Source: IMCC45349 sp047219225 (lineage in GTDB: Bacteria; Bacteroidota; Bacteroidia; Flavobacteriales; Flavobacteriaceae). From it: a stretch of 64,000 nt of DNA. Below the pieces are notes generated by a model. The model was not told the origin of the DNA. It searched no databases and worked only from the letters and a program-made list of their open reading frames with translations. This document shows, one piece after another, positions 8,093 to 15,830 of this stretch. Position 1 is the first letter of the stretch. Each line of letters begins with the position of its first letter. Position numbers and translations under genes: made by a program. Location of the stretch: the NCBI RefSeq assembly GCF_047219225.1, contig NZ_CP178208.1, forward strand, positions 2,356,001 to 2,420,000, read 5' to 3'.

Positions 8093-9514
8093 TTAAGCTT
8101 GATATGCTTTTCTTTCCTTATTTAATTCTTCAATTAATTCGTCTATTTCTGTTTCGGTTGTATTGTAATTTGTAATACAAGCTCTAAATGTTGGAACGTT
8201 TTTTATTGGGTAAACCGATATCCAAGAATTTCCTTTAGCCAAAATGTTGTCTAAAATGGTTTTTGTGAAATTTGCATCCGATTCAAATTTTTGGTGTGTA
8301 AAACAGATTACTGGTAATTCGGTACTGTTCTTAATAATCCAATTATTTTCGGTTAGTTTAGTTCTTAAATATTCTCCCATTTTAGCTTGATGATTGATTA
8401 CTTTTTCATAACCATTCCAACCGTAAAATAATAAAGATAAATAGACTTTTAAACCTATAAATCGTCTTGACCATTGAATGGAATGTGAGAATGGTTCAAC
8501 AATTTCTAATTCATTTGCCTCTTTAGGCATATATTCTGTGGTAATTCTAAATGTTTTGTTTAGAATTTCTTGATGAGGAGTCAAGAATACGCTTGTTCCC
8601 ATAGGAACAGACATCCATTTATGTGCGTCAAAAGTTATAGAATCGGAAGCAGAAATACCTTTCAGTAGGTGTTTTAGATTTGAACTTAAAACAGCTCCTC
8701 CACCATAAGCGGCATCAACGTGAAACCAAATATTATGTGTTTTGCATATTTTTGAAATTTCTTCTAAGTCGTCTATTGTTCCTGTTCCTGTTGTTCCTGC
8801 TGTACCAATAACCATTAATGGGCTATGTGTTGAATTATTTAGGTTTTTGATTTCTTTTTCTAATAAATCAGTGTCTATTTTTAAATCTTTAGTCGTTGGA
8901 ATTGTTTTTACAAATTCATATCCTAAGCCTACAATTTTCGCTGCTTTTTGCACAGAATGATGTGCTTCTTGAGAACAAAAAATAACAGGTTTTTTATCTA
9001 AACCCAACATTCCGTTTTTAGCGAAATCAGGATATTTATTATTTAATGCAGATAATACAGCAGTTAAATTTGCTTCAGCTCCGCCAGTTGTAAAAACTCC
9101 GTCTGATTTTTTTGGATTTAAGCCAAATTTTTCAATAAACTGATTAATTACGTGAGCTTCTACTTCAACGGCAAAAGGAGCGTGGCTCCAAGCTGCTAAT
9201 TGAGGATTATAAGAAGCGGTTATAAAATCTGCAATAATTCCCGCAAAATTTGCTCGAGGATTAAATAAACCAAAATATTTTGGATGTGGTGTGTGAACAG
9301 AATAATTTTCAAGTCCGTTTATTATATGCTCTATAGCTTTGTTTGGTTCGGTTCCAGAAACTAAATTTTCAGATTCTATAATATTTCTAATTTCTTGTAA
9401 GTTAAGTTCTGGTGTAGTACTGTAATCTTTAGTATTAGTGTAAAAATGCTCTATTTTTTGTGAAACAGTATTTAGTATTTCTTTGCGTTGTTTTTCGTCA
9501 AAATCAAAATTCAT
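8093..9514 (-). CDS. Group II PLP-dependent decarboxylase
   Basis: Counting from MNFDFDEKQ, the 473-residue protein has the fold-type I decarboxylase signature: FTTGGAEANL for phosphate binding, HVDAAYGGG (Asp near residue 267) for the PLP pyridine nitrogen, and FDAHKWM with Schiff-base lysine near residue 299. Relatives act on glutamate, diaminobutyrate or aromatic amino acids; I cannot choose. An ATG at 9565 would add 17 residues (MAKKHFRILS...). However, that segment abuts an inverted repeat and looks unlike the family N-terminus, so I prefer 9514 (9523 is also possible). It is the first gene of a two-gene minus-strand unit with the Ada-like gene. It is not close to the second decarboxylase at 26 kb. 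Confidence 0.85.
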   Translation of the reverse strand: MNFDFDEKQRKEILNTVSQKIEHFYTNTKDYSTTPELNLQEIRNIIESENLVSGTEPNKAIEHIINGLENYSVHTPHPKYFGLFNPRANFAGIIADFITASYNPQLAAWSHAPFAVEVEAHVINQFIEKFGLNPKKSDGVFTTGGAEANLTAVLSALNNKYPDFAKNGMLGLDKKPVIFCSQEAHHSVQKAAKIVGLGYEFVKTIPTTKDLKIDTDLLEKEIKNLNNSTHSPLMVIGTAGTTGTGTIDDLEEISKICKTHNIWFHVDAAYGGGAVLSSNLKHLLKGISASDSITFDAHKWMSVPMGTSVFLTPHQEILNKTFRITTEYMPKEANELEIVEPFSHSIQWSRRFIGLKVYLSLLFYGWNGYEKVINHQAKMGEYLRTKLTENNWIIKNSTELPVICFTHQKFESDANFTKTILDNILAKGNSWISVYPIKNVPTFRACITNYNTTETEIDELIEELNKERKAYQA

Positions 9515-9565
9515 TTTATGCATCGTTTTATTTTTTGACAAAATTCTAAAATGTTTTTTTGCCAT

Positions 9566-9587
9566 AAAACCCGATTCTTGCGGTTTT
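9566..9587 (-). repeat. Short inverted repeat upstream of the decarboxylase
   Basis: AAAACCCG (9566-9573) pairs with CGGTTTT (9581-9587) with one bulge around a 7-nt loop. On the minus strand it reads as a GC-core hairpin followed by TTTT, like a weak terminator. It stands where no minus-strand gene precedes it, so it may be a leftover of a former neighbour or a leader hairpin. Confidence 0.45.
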
Positions 9588-9750
9588 CTTCTAAATGACT
9601 TACAATGTATTTATATAAACACATTTTAATACTCCGACTACACTCAGTATAAATTAATTATATAAAAGTGTTAAACGAAGTTAGCGTTTTAGCATTAGAA
9701 AATCAATACGTATTTAATAACATTTAGATAAGGTTTTTACTAAGGCTAGT

Positions 9751-9779
9751 TTGTAATTTCGTTATTCTATTTACCTTTG
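9751..9779 (+). promoter_or_regulatory. -33/-7 promoter for the exonuclease operon
   Basis: TTG at 9751-9753 and TACCTTTG at 9772-9779 are separated by 18 bp, matching the Bacteroidota -33/-7 arrangement. The ATG follows at 9796. Confidence 0.65.
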
Positions 9780-9795
9780 CCTAAAATTAATTTGC

Positions 9796-10575
9796 ATGCA
9801 ATTAAACTTAACCAAACCTATTTGTTTTTTCGATTTAGAGACAACAGGAATTAATATATCTAAAGACCGCGTTGTTGAAATTTCGGTACTTAAAGTGTTT
9901 CCTAATGGTACACAAGAAAGTAAAACATGGTTAGTAAACCCAGAAATGCCTATTCCGCCAGAAGTCACTGCAATTCATGGTATTTCCGACGAAAAAGTGG
10001 CAAACGAGCCAACTTTTAAAGACATTGCTAAGGATATTCATAACATGATTAAAGATGCCGACTTAGGTGGTTTTAACTCTAACAGGTTTGATATTCCACT
10101 TTTAGCCGAAGAGATGCTAAGAGCAGATATGGATTTTGATATGAAAAACAGAGTAGCTGTGGATGTACAAACTATTTTTCATAAAATGGAAAAACGCACA
10201 CTAACAGCAGCATATAAGTTTTATTGCGATAAAGATTTAGAAGGTGCTCATAGTGCCGAAGCAGATACCAATGCAACCTTTGAGGTGTTAAAAGCACAAG
10301 TAGAACGTTACGACGATTTACAAAACGATATGAAGTTTTTAGCAGAGTTTAGCACTCAACGTAAGTTTGCAGATTTTGCAGGTTTTATATCTTTTGATAA
10401 AGATGGAGAGGAGTGTTTTTCGTTTGGAAAACATAAAGGCAAAAAAGTAGTTGAGGTACTAGAAAAAGAACCAGGATATTTTGGTTGGTTGTTAAATGCC
10501 GATTTTCCTAGGTATACCAAAAAAGTACTAACAGCTATTCAGTTAAAAAATAAGTTTAACGATAAATTATTTTAG
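9796..10575 (+). CDS. DnaQ-like 3'-5' exonuclease with a C-terminal DUF3820-like module
   Basis: Residues 1-175 form a DEDDh exonuclease domain like the proofreading epsilon subunit of DNA polymerase III. ExoI is CFFDLETTG (residues 10-18), a VTAIHGIS segment follows, and ExoIII is HSAEADTNAT. The last third (FSFGKHKGKKVVEVLEKEPG, then YFGWLLNADFP) resembles the small DUF3820 proteins, one of which is encoded separately at 31639. The combined architecture suggests a repair or RNA/DNA trimming nuclease rather than the replicative subunit. Its stop codon is immediately followed by the ATG of the FAH gene, so it heads an operon of four tightly joined genes. Confidence 0.88.
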   Translation: MQLNLTKPICFFDLETTGINISKDRVVEISVLKVFPNGTQESKTWLVNPEMPIPPEVTAIHGISDEKVANEPTFKDIAKDIHNMIKDADLGGFNSNRFDIPLLAEEMLRADMDFDMKNRVAVDVQTIFHKMEKRTLTAAYKFYCDKDLEGAHSAEADTNATFEVLKAQVERYDDLQNDMKFLAEFSTQRKFADFAGFISFDKDGEECFSFGKHKGKKVVEVLEKEPGYFGWLLNADFPRYTKKVLTAIQLKNKFNDKLF

Positions 10576-11187
10576 ATGAAACTTATTTGTATAGGTAGAA
10601 ATTACACAAAGCATATTGAGGAACTGGAAAATGAAAAGCCTACAGATCCAGTAGTGTTTTTAAAACCAGACACAGCAATTTTATTGAAAAAACAACCGTT
10701 TTTTATTCCAGATTTTTCAAATGACGTACATCATGAAGTAGAAGTATTGGTGAAAATCAATAGAGTTGGAAAGTATATAGATAAAAAATTTGCACATAAA
10801 TATTACGACCAAATTGGACTAGGAATAGATTTTACAGCAAGAGATTTACAAAGCGAATTAAAATCTAAAGGATTACCTTGGGAAAAAGCTAAAGCCTTTG
10901 ATGGCGCAGCTGTTGTTGGTAATTGGTTATCTAAGTCTAAATTTGAAAATGTAAACAATATTAACTTTAGTTTACATAAAAATGATGAGCTGGTTCAACA
11001 AGGAAATACGAGTCTAATGCTTTGGAAAATAGACGAATTGATAGAATATGTGTCAAAATATTTTACTTTAAAGATTGGAGATATTATATTTACCGGAACT
11101 CCAGCTGGAGTTGGCAAGGTAGTTGCCAATGACAAATTAAAAGGATTCATAGAGGATGAGCAATTATTCTCAATACATGTTAAATAA
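10576..11187 (+). CDS. Fumarylacetoacetate hydrolase family protein (acylpyruvase / FAHD1-like)
   Basis: At 203 residues this is a single-domain FAH-family enzyme. It begins with LICIGRNYTKHIEE, has PVVFLKPDTAIL near residue 26, then HHEVEVLV (metal-binding glutamates), DFTARDLQ, and ends with the conserved GDIIFTGTPAGVG. Small members hydrolyse acylpyruvates or decarboxylate oxaloacetate using Mg2+ or Mn2+. The exact substrate is not deducible. The start codon follows the exonuclease stop with no gap, and its own stop overlaps the Hpt start (TAATG), so translation is probably coupled. Confidence 0.9.
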   Translation: MKLICIGRNYTKHIEELENEKPTDPVVFLKPDTAILLKKQPFFIPDFSNDVHHEVEVLVKINRVGKYIDKKFAHKYYDQIGLGIDFTARDLQSELKSKGLPWEKAKAFDGAAVVGNWLSKSKFENVNNINFSLHKNDELVQQGNTSLMLWKIDELIEYVSKYFTLKIGDIIFTGTPAGVGKVVANDKLKGFIEDEQLFSIHVK

Positions 11188-11528
11188 TGGGACAACACTA
11201 CAAATTAGATAAAATAAGAGCGTTAGCAGATAACGATCAAGAATTTATAGAAACACTAGCTATGACTTTTTTAGAAGAAGTGCCAGAAGATGCACGTCTT
11301 TTAAAAATTGCTGTAGATAGTAAAGACTACTTAGCTTCATACAAGTCTGCTCATAAAATGAAACCTACGATAGATTTGTTTGATTTAGGTGTGCTTGATA
11401 CACTTATTGAGGTTCAAGATTGGGGGAAGTTTGAGAAAAAAGGAGAAGTAATAACAGACAAACTAGATATTGTTTTAGAAGCTATAGATAGAGCTGTAGC
11501 CGAAATAAAGCAAGACTTTAATTTATAA
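11187..11528 (+). CDS. Hpt-domain phosphotransfer protein
   Basis: This small all-helical protein of 113 residues has the histidine-phosphotransfer motif AHKMKP, with the acceptor histidine at H56. The helix before it (EFIETLAMTFLEEVPEDARLL) is typical of Hpt domains. It would relay phosphate between a hybrid histidine kinase and a response regulator. No kinase or receiver gene is nearby, so its partners are encoded elsewhere. Both ends overlap neighbouring genes by a TAATG, with the FAH enzyme upstream and cinA downstream. The position inside a metabolic operon is curious. Confidence 0.85.
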   Translation: MGQHYKLDKIRALADNDQEFIETLAMTFLEEVPEDARLLKIAVDSKDYLASYKSAHKMKPTIDLFDLGVLDTLIEVQDWGKFEKKGEVITDKLDIVLEAIDRAVAEIKQDFNL

Positions 11529-12775
11529 TGCAAGCAGAAATAATTACAATTGGCGATGAGATTCTCATTGGTCAAATTGTGGATACTAATTCCGCTTTTA
11601 TTTCAACTCAACTTAATAAAATTGGTGTTTCAGTATACCAAATCACCTCAGTTCAAGACGATAAAGAGCATATTTTAAAGTCTTTAAAAGAAGCTGAGGA
11701 GAATGCTGATATTATTATTGTTACAGGTGGTTTAGGTCCTACTAAAGATGATATTACAAAAAACACTTTTGCAACTTACTTTAATGATACTTTAGTGCAA
11801 AATGATGCTGTTTTAGAAAACATTAAGCATCTATGGAAGCATTATGTCAAGCAACCACTATCTCAAGTAAACATTGATCAAGCATTAATTCCGTCAAAAT
11901 CTGTTGCTTTAATGAATAGATTAGGAAGTGCTCCAGGAATGTGGATAGAAAAAGAAAGCAAAGTTTTTATATCACTTCCAGGTGTACCATACGAAATGAA
12001 AGCTTTAATGACTAATGAAGTGTTGCCAAAGCTAAGAGAGACTTTTGATTTGCCTTTCATTATGCATAAAACACTGTTGACTCATGGCTTAGGTGAAAGT
12101 AGATTAGCTGCTCGAATTGAAGATTGGGAAGACGCACTTCCAAATTTTGTTAAACTTGCATATTTACCAAATTTAGGACGTGTTAGATTGCGTTTATCAG
12201 CAATAGGAAGAAATAAAGAGTTGGTAATCTCTGAAGTTGAAAAGCAAATTAAGATGCTATTGCCTCAAATTGAAGATATATTTGTAGGTTATGAAGAAGA
12301 GGAAAGCCTTGAAGCACTTATAGGAAAGCAATTAGTTAGTGTTAATAAAACATTAGCCACAGCAGAGAGTTGTACAGGAGGAAAAATAGCTGAAAGAATT
12401 ACAGCAAATGCAGGTGCTTCGGCTTATTTTAATGGAAGTGTAGTAAGTTATGCTACACAGTCAAAGATTGATGTTTTAAAAATTGATGAAGACATTATTA
12501 ATAAGTTTTCGGTGGTTAGTACACAAGTAGCTGCTCAAATGGCTACAAATGTAAAAGCGTTATTTAATACAGATTATGCAATAGCTACAACAGGTAATGC
12601 TGGACCAACAAAAGGAGACTCAAATGTTGAGGTTGGAACCGTTTGTATTGCCTTAGCAACTCCTAAAGGTGTGTTTGTTCAAGAATTTAATTTTGGAAAT
12701 CATAGAGAAAAAGTGATAAATAAGGCAGTAAATATGGCTTTTTTAATGCTTCAAAAAGAAATTTTTAAAAATTGA
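11528..12775 (+). CDS. cinA: CinA family protein / nicotinamide-nucleotide amidohydrolase
   Basis: The 415-residue protein has the two usual CinA parts. The N-terminal MoaB/MogA-like domain (about residues 1-170) carries EIITIGDEILIGQIVDTN and VTGGLGPTKDD. The C-terminal amidohydrolase domain (about 255-412) has the active-site segment ATAESCTGGKIAERIT and later AIATTGNAGP. The family deamidates NMN to nicotinic acid mononucleotide and may clean up ADP-ribose-type compounds; a competence role is known only in some Firmicutes. The start overlaps the Hpt stop. The ribosomal-protein operon that follows has its own promoter. Confidence 0.93.
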   Translation: MQAEIITIGDEILIGQIVDTNSAFISTQLNKIGVSVYQITSVQDDKEHILKSLKEAEENADIIIVTGGLGPTKDDITKNTFATYFNDTLVQNDAVLENIKHLWKHYVKQPLSQVNIDQALIPSKSVALMNRLGSAPGMWIEKESKVFISLPGVPYEMKALMTNEVLPKLRETFDLPFIMHKTLLTHGLGESRLAARIEDWEDALPNFVKLAYLPNLGRVRLRLSAIGRNKELVISEVEKQIKMLLPQIEDIFVGYEEEESLEALIGKQLVSVNKTLATAESCTGGKIAERITANAGASAYFNGSVVSYATQSKIDVLKIDEDIINKFSVVSTQVAAQMATNVKALFNTDYAIATTGNAGPTKGDSNVEVGTVCIALATPKGVFVQEFNFGNHREKVINKAVNMAFLMLQKEIFKN

Positions 12776-12786
12776 TAAAATAAAGT

Positions 12787-12816
12787 TTGGCAAACACTAA
12801 AGAATTCGTAAATTTG
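12787..12816 (+). promoter_or_regulatory. -33/-7 promoter of the rpmB-rpmG-ftsY operon
   Basis: TTG at 12787-12789 and TAAATTTG at 12809-12816 are 19 bp apart, a full Bacteroidota promoter. The rpmB ATG lies 42 bp further on. Confidence 0.75.
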
Positions 12817-12857
12817 CACCTCGTTTTGAAATAACAGAATATTTAAAGTTAGAAATA

Positions 12858-13094
12858 ATGTCAAGAGTTTGTGAACTTACAGGAAAGAAGGCGATGGTTG
12901 GAAACAACGTTTCGCACGCATTAAATAGAACTAAGCGTAAATTTAATGCTAACTTAATTAAGAAGCGTTTTTACATTCCTGAAGAGGATAAGTGGGTAAC
13001 TTTAAAAGTTTCTGCTGCTGCATTAAAAACTATCAACAAAATTGGTATTTCTGCTGCAATTAAAGAAGCTAAATCTAAAGGGTTTTTAAAATAA
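12858..13094 (+). CDS. rpmB: 50S ribosomal protein L28
   Basis: The 78-residue protein matches bL28 along its whole length: MSRVCELTGKKAMVGNNVSH, then ALNRTKRKFNANLIKKRFY. It has no zinc-binding cysteine pairs (the only Cys is C5), as is normal for this lineage. It is the first gene of the rpmB-rpmG-DUF4295-ftsY unit, with 25 bases to rpmG. Confidence 0.97.
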   Translation: MSRVCELTGKKAMVGNNVSHALNRTKRKFNANLIKKRFYIPEEDKWVTLKVSAAALKTINKIGISAAIKEAKSKGFLK

Positions 13095-13119
13095 GCCTTA
13101 ATATTTAAAGATAAGTAAA

Positions 13120-13302
13120 ATGGCAAAGAAAGGTAACAGAGTTCAAGTAATTTTAGAGTGTACAGAGCACAAAGCTTCTGGACAACCAGGTACTTCTAGA
13201 TATATTACTACAAAAAATAAAAAGAACACGCCAGATAGATTAGAGATTAAAAAATTTAATCCTATTCTTAAGCGTATGACAGTTCATAAAGAGATAAAAT
13301 AA
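13120..13302 (+). CDS. rpmG: 50S ribosomal protein L33
   Basis: This 60-residue bL33 starts MAKKGNRVQVILECTEHK and ends with RMTVHKEIK. It has a single cysteine instead of the two CxxC pairs of zinc-bound L33, so it is the zinc-independent form. Six bases separate its stop from the start of the DUF4295 gene. Confidence 0.97.
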   Translation: MAKKGNRVQVILECTEHKASGQPGTSRYITTKNKKNTPDRLEIKKFNPILKRMTVHKEIK

Positions 13303-13308
13303 TAAGTC

Positions 13309-13461
13309 ATGGCAAAGAAATCAGTAGCATCATTACAAACAGGATCTAAAAGATTAACAAAGGCTATCAAAATGGTAAAGTCACCTAAAACTGGTGCTTA
13401 CATGTTTGTTGAATCTATTATGGCTCCAGAGCAAGTAAACGACTTTTTAAACAAAAAGTAA
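13309..13461 (+). CDS. DUF4295 small basic protein (probable ribosome-associated)
   Basis: A 50-residue frame starts at ATG 13309 (MAKKSVASLQTGSKRLTKAI...) and ends FLNKK, directly after rpmG. It is lysine-rich, and its N-terminus looks like that of a ribosomal protein. I recognise it as DUF4295, a family confined to Bacteroidota and found next to rpmG. From memory, a Flavobacterium ribosome structure revealed an extra large-subunit protein called bL38; this family may be that protein, but I am not certain. The context strongly supports a translation role. Confidence 0.85.
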   Translation: MAKKSVASLQTGSKRLTKAIKMVKSPKTGAYMFVESIMAPEQVNDFLNKK

Positions 13462-13485
13462 GAGTTACTTCTTTTAAGATATTTC

Positions 13486-13514
13486 AAGCTGCTTTCGTTT
13501 CGAGAGCAGCTTTT
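13486..13514 (+). terminator. Terminator or attenuator between DUF4295 and ftsY
   Basis: A 12-bp stem (13486-13497 with 13501-13512, one T-T mismatch, TTT loop) is followed by a short T run interrupted by G. It may give partial readthrough into ftsY. Confidence 0.7.
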
Positions 13515-13631
13515 GTTTTATATTTACGTTTCAATAATGACAATTTTTCAGCTTTTGTTTTAAGGCAAGGAAATTGTTAGTATTAATACAAGAAAAGCTA
13601 TATTAAAGTAGCTTATTATAATTATAAATAC

Positions 13632-14585
13632 ATGAGTTTTTTTAAAAAAATATTTTCTTCAGAAAAAAAGGAGACTTTAGATAAAGGATTAGAAAAATCA
13701 AAAACTTCTTTTTTTGATAAATTAAGTAAAGCAGTTGCTGGAAAATCTAAAGTAGATGATGATGTTTTAGATAATCTAGAAGAGATTTTGGTAACGAGTG
13801 ATGTAGGTGTAAATACTACATTAAAAGTTATTGAGCGTATTGAAGAACGCGTTGCTAAAGATAAATACTTAGGAACTTCAGAGTTAAATAAAATTCTTCG
13901 CGAAGAGATTGCTGGTTTACTGTCAGAAACTAATGTTGGTGAAGCTTCAGAATTTACAGTGCCAACGAATAAAAAGCCATATGTTATGATGGTCGTTGGT
14001 GTTAATGGCGTTGGTAAAACAACAACTATAGGTAAGCTTGCATATCAATTTAAAAAGCAAGGATTAAAAGTTGTACTTGGTGCTGCGGATACCTTTAGAG
14101 CTGCTGCTATCGACCAACTTCAAGTTTGGGCAGATAGAGTAGATGTGCCTATTGTAAAACAATCTATGGGAAGTGATCCTGCTTCTGTAGCTTTTGATAC
14201 TTTACAAAGTGCCGTATCTATGGATGCAGATGTAGTTATTATTGATACTGCTGGACGTTTGCATAATAAAGTAAACTTAATGAATGAGTTGACTAAAGTT
14301 AAACGTGTGATGCAAAAAGTTGTTGGAGATGCACCTCATGATGTGTTGTTAGTGTTAGATGGCTCTACTGGGCAAAATGCTTTTGAGCAAGCAAAACAAT
14401 TTACTGCTGCAACCGAAGTAACATCACTGGCAGTTACAAAATTAGATGGAACTGCAAAAGGAGGTGTTGTAATTGGTATTAGTGACCAATTCCAAGTGCC
14501 AGTAAAATATATTGGAGTAGGCGAAGGTATTGAGGATTTACAGGTTTTTAATAAATACGAGTTTGTAGATTCCTTCTTTAAATAA
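13632..14585 (+). CDS. ftsY: Signal recognition particle receptor FtsY
   Basis: FtsY is the membrane-associated SRP receptor GTPase that delivers ribosomes to SecYEG and YidC. The 317-residue protein has a short Lys-rich amphipathic N-terminus (MSFFKKIFSSEKK), the N-domain helices, and the G-domain motifs: G1 GVNGVGKT (residues 123-130), DTFRAAA, DTAGR, TKLDGTAKGG and the closing GVGEGIEDL. It lacks the long acidic A-domain of E. coli FtsY, as in many bacteria. It follows the L28/L33 operon, a common arrangement in this group, and ends at a bidirectional terminator. Confidence 0.97.
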   Translation: MSFFKKIFSSEKKETLDKGLEKSKTSFFDKLSKAVAGKSKVDDDVLDNLEEILVTSDVGVNTTLKVIERIEERVAKDKYLGTSELNKILREEIAGLLSETNVGEASEFTVPTNKKPYVMMVVGVNGVGKTTTIGKLAYQFKKQGLKVVLGAADTFRAAAIDQLQVWADRVDVPIVKQSMGSDPASVAFDTLQSAVSMDADVVIIDTAGRLHNKVNLMNELTKVKRVMQKVVGDAPHDVLLVLDGSTGQNAFEQAKQFTAATEVTSLAVTKLDGTAKGGVVIGISDQFQVPVKYIGVGEGIEDLQVFNKYEFVDSFFK

Positions 14586-14588
14586 AAT

Positions 14589-14623
14589 AAAAAAAGCTCT
14601 ATTCATTGAATAGAGCTTTTTTT
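14589..14623. terminator. Bidirectional terminator between ftsY and the FN3 lipoprotein gene
   Basis: AGCTCTATTC (14595-14604) pairs perfectly with 14608-14617, flanked by seven A on the left and seven T on the right. It serves both convergent genes. Confidence 0.9.
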
Positions 14624-14639
14624 ATGTGCTAGTTGTATT

Positions 14640-15689
14640 TTATTGTTTTGTTAAGGTAATTGTAACTTCATTTTCAGTTTGTCCACAATTACCATCATTG
14701 TTATTATAAAATTCAATAAAAGAGAACATAATCTCATCATCAGAGAAAATGTCATATTGCCAAGGGTCGCCTCCAGCTGGTCCTAAAAGTACAGTGTTTG
14801 ATCCAGAACATGCAAAATTTGTATCTTGATTTTCGCTAACAGAAATGTAGCCATTACAATCCAAAGCAAACTCAAACTCCATACTATCATGGGTGTATCC
14901 AAGGTCTTTTAGATACTGTATAGTAATTCGTCTAATGTTATCTGAAGGTGCAGTTATTGTAACAGTATGAGGGTCTCCAAAAACTGTTGTGCCAATATTT
15001 GGCTCTAAAGCCATACTAGTGCCAGTTGAACATAAATAGTTACCAACATATCCTACTGGATTTGTTGTAGCCTGTATTGGACCAGCATAATCACTTTCCA
15101 ACCCAAAATTATCACAAATACCTCTAACATAAATGTCATAGTTTGTTCCAGGTGTTACATCTGTTAATGTGTATGGAGATTCAAAAACTTCAATTACATT
15201 TCCTGTGCCTATTTCAAAACCTGGAGAGCCATATTCGATTTCCCAAGAGTTAGCAACACTAATATCCCAAGATAGATTAATGAAACAAGTGTTTACTCCG
15301 GTAACTTCAAAAAATGAAGGTGTTACACATGGATTTGTAGTAGTAAAACTTAACTTATTACTCCAATCACTAAAAACATTAATGTCACATATTTCTCTAA
15401 CATAAACATCGTAGTCGTTAAAGCCTTCTAAATTTAAGATTGAATATTCAGGTGTAGTTACAATGACTGAAGTTCCTGATCCAATAGAAAACCCAGATAA
15501 TCCGTAATGTACTTCCCAAGCAACTGCATTTCCCTGAGACCAGCTTATGTCTGCTATTGTTGAATAAACACCATCAGCAACTAGATTAGTAGGTTTTTCA
15601 CATAGGGTGATAGTAGGTTCGTCATTGTCTGAGCTTGGACATCCAAAAAGTGTTAATCCAATAAGTAATAAAGTTAGTTTTTTTATCAT
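14640..15689 (-). CDS. Lipoprotein with two fibronectin type III domains
   Basis: The signal peptide MIKKLTLLLIGLTLFGC ends in a lipobox (LFGC), followed by PSSDNDEP, so the protein is probably a surface or periplasmic lipoprotein. Two FN3-like repeats follow. Each contains a W-x-V/I-x-Y-G segment (AWEVHYGLSGFSIGSGT and SWEIEYGSPGFEIGTGN), then YDVYVREIC or YDIYVRGIC. The last 130 residues form another beta-rich domain with several cysteines (GNYLCSTGTSMALEPN...). No catalytic motif is visible. Proteins of this layout in the group usually bind carbohydrate or protein, but the function is unknown. The gene stands alone, convergent with ftsY. Confidence 0.8.
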   Translation of the reverse strand: MIKKLTLLLIGLTLFGCPSSDNDEPTITLCEKPTNLVADGVYSTIADISWSQGNAVAWEVHYGLSGFSIGSGTSVIVTTPEYSILNLEGFNDYDVYVREICDINVFSDWSNKLSFTTTNPCVTPSFFEVTGVNTCFINLSWDISVANSWEIEYGSPGFEIGTGNVIEVFESPYTLTDVTPGTNYDIYVRGICDNFGLESDYAGPIQATTNPVGYVGNYLCSTGTSMALEPNIGTTVFGDPHTVTITAPSDNIRRITIQYLKDLGYTHDSMEFEFALDCNGYISVSENQDTNFACSGSNTVLLGPAGGDPWQYDIFSDDEIMFSFIEFYNNNDGNCGQTENEVTITLTKQ

Positions 15690-15712
15690 GGTTGATTTTT
15701 TGATTTGGGTAC

Positions 15713-15720
15713 CAAAATTA
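15713..15720 (-). promoter_or_regulatory. -7 element for the FN3 lipoprotein gene
   Basis: On the minus strand TAATTTTG fits TAnnTTTG, 23 bases before the ATG at 15689. Confidence 0.45.
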
Positions 15721-15830
15721 CAAAATGGTTTTAAAAAATATGTATCAAAAAAAATGAAAATTTTAATTGAAATTTATGGCTTTTTAGACCTTATTCTTTA
15801 TTTATTATTTTTATAAAAAAATATATACCA

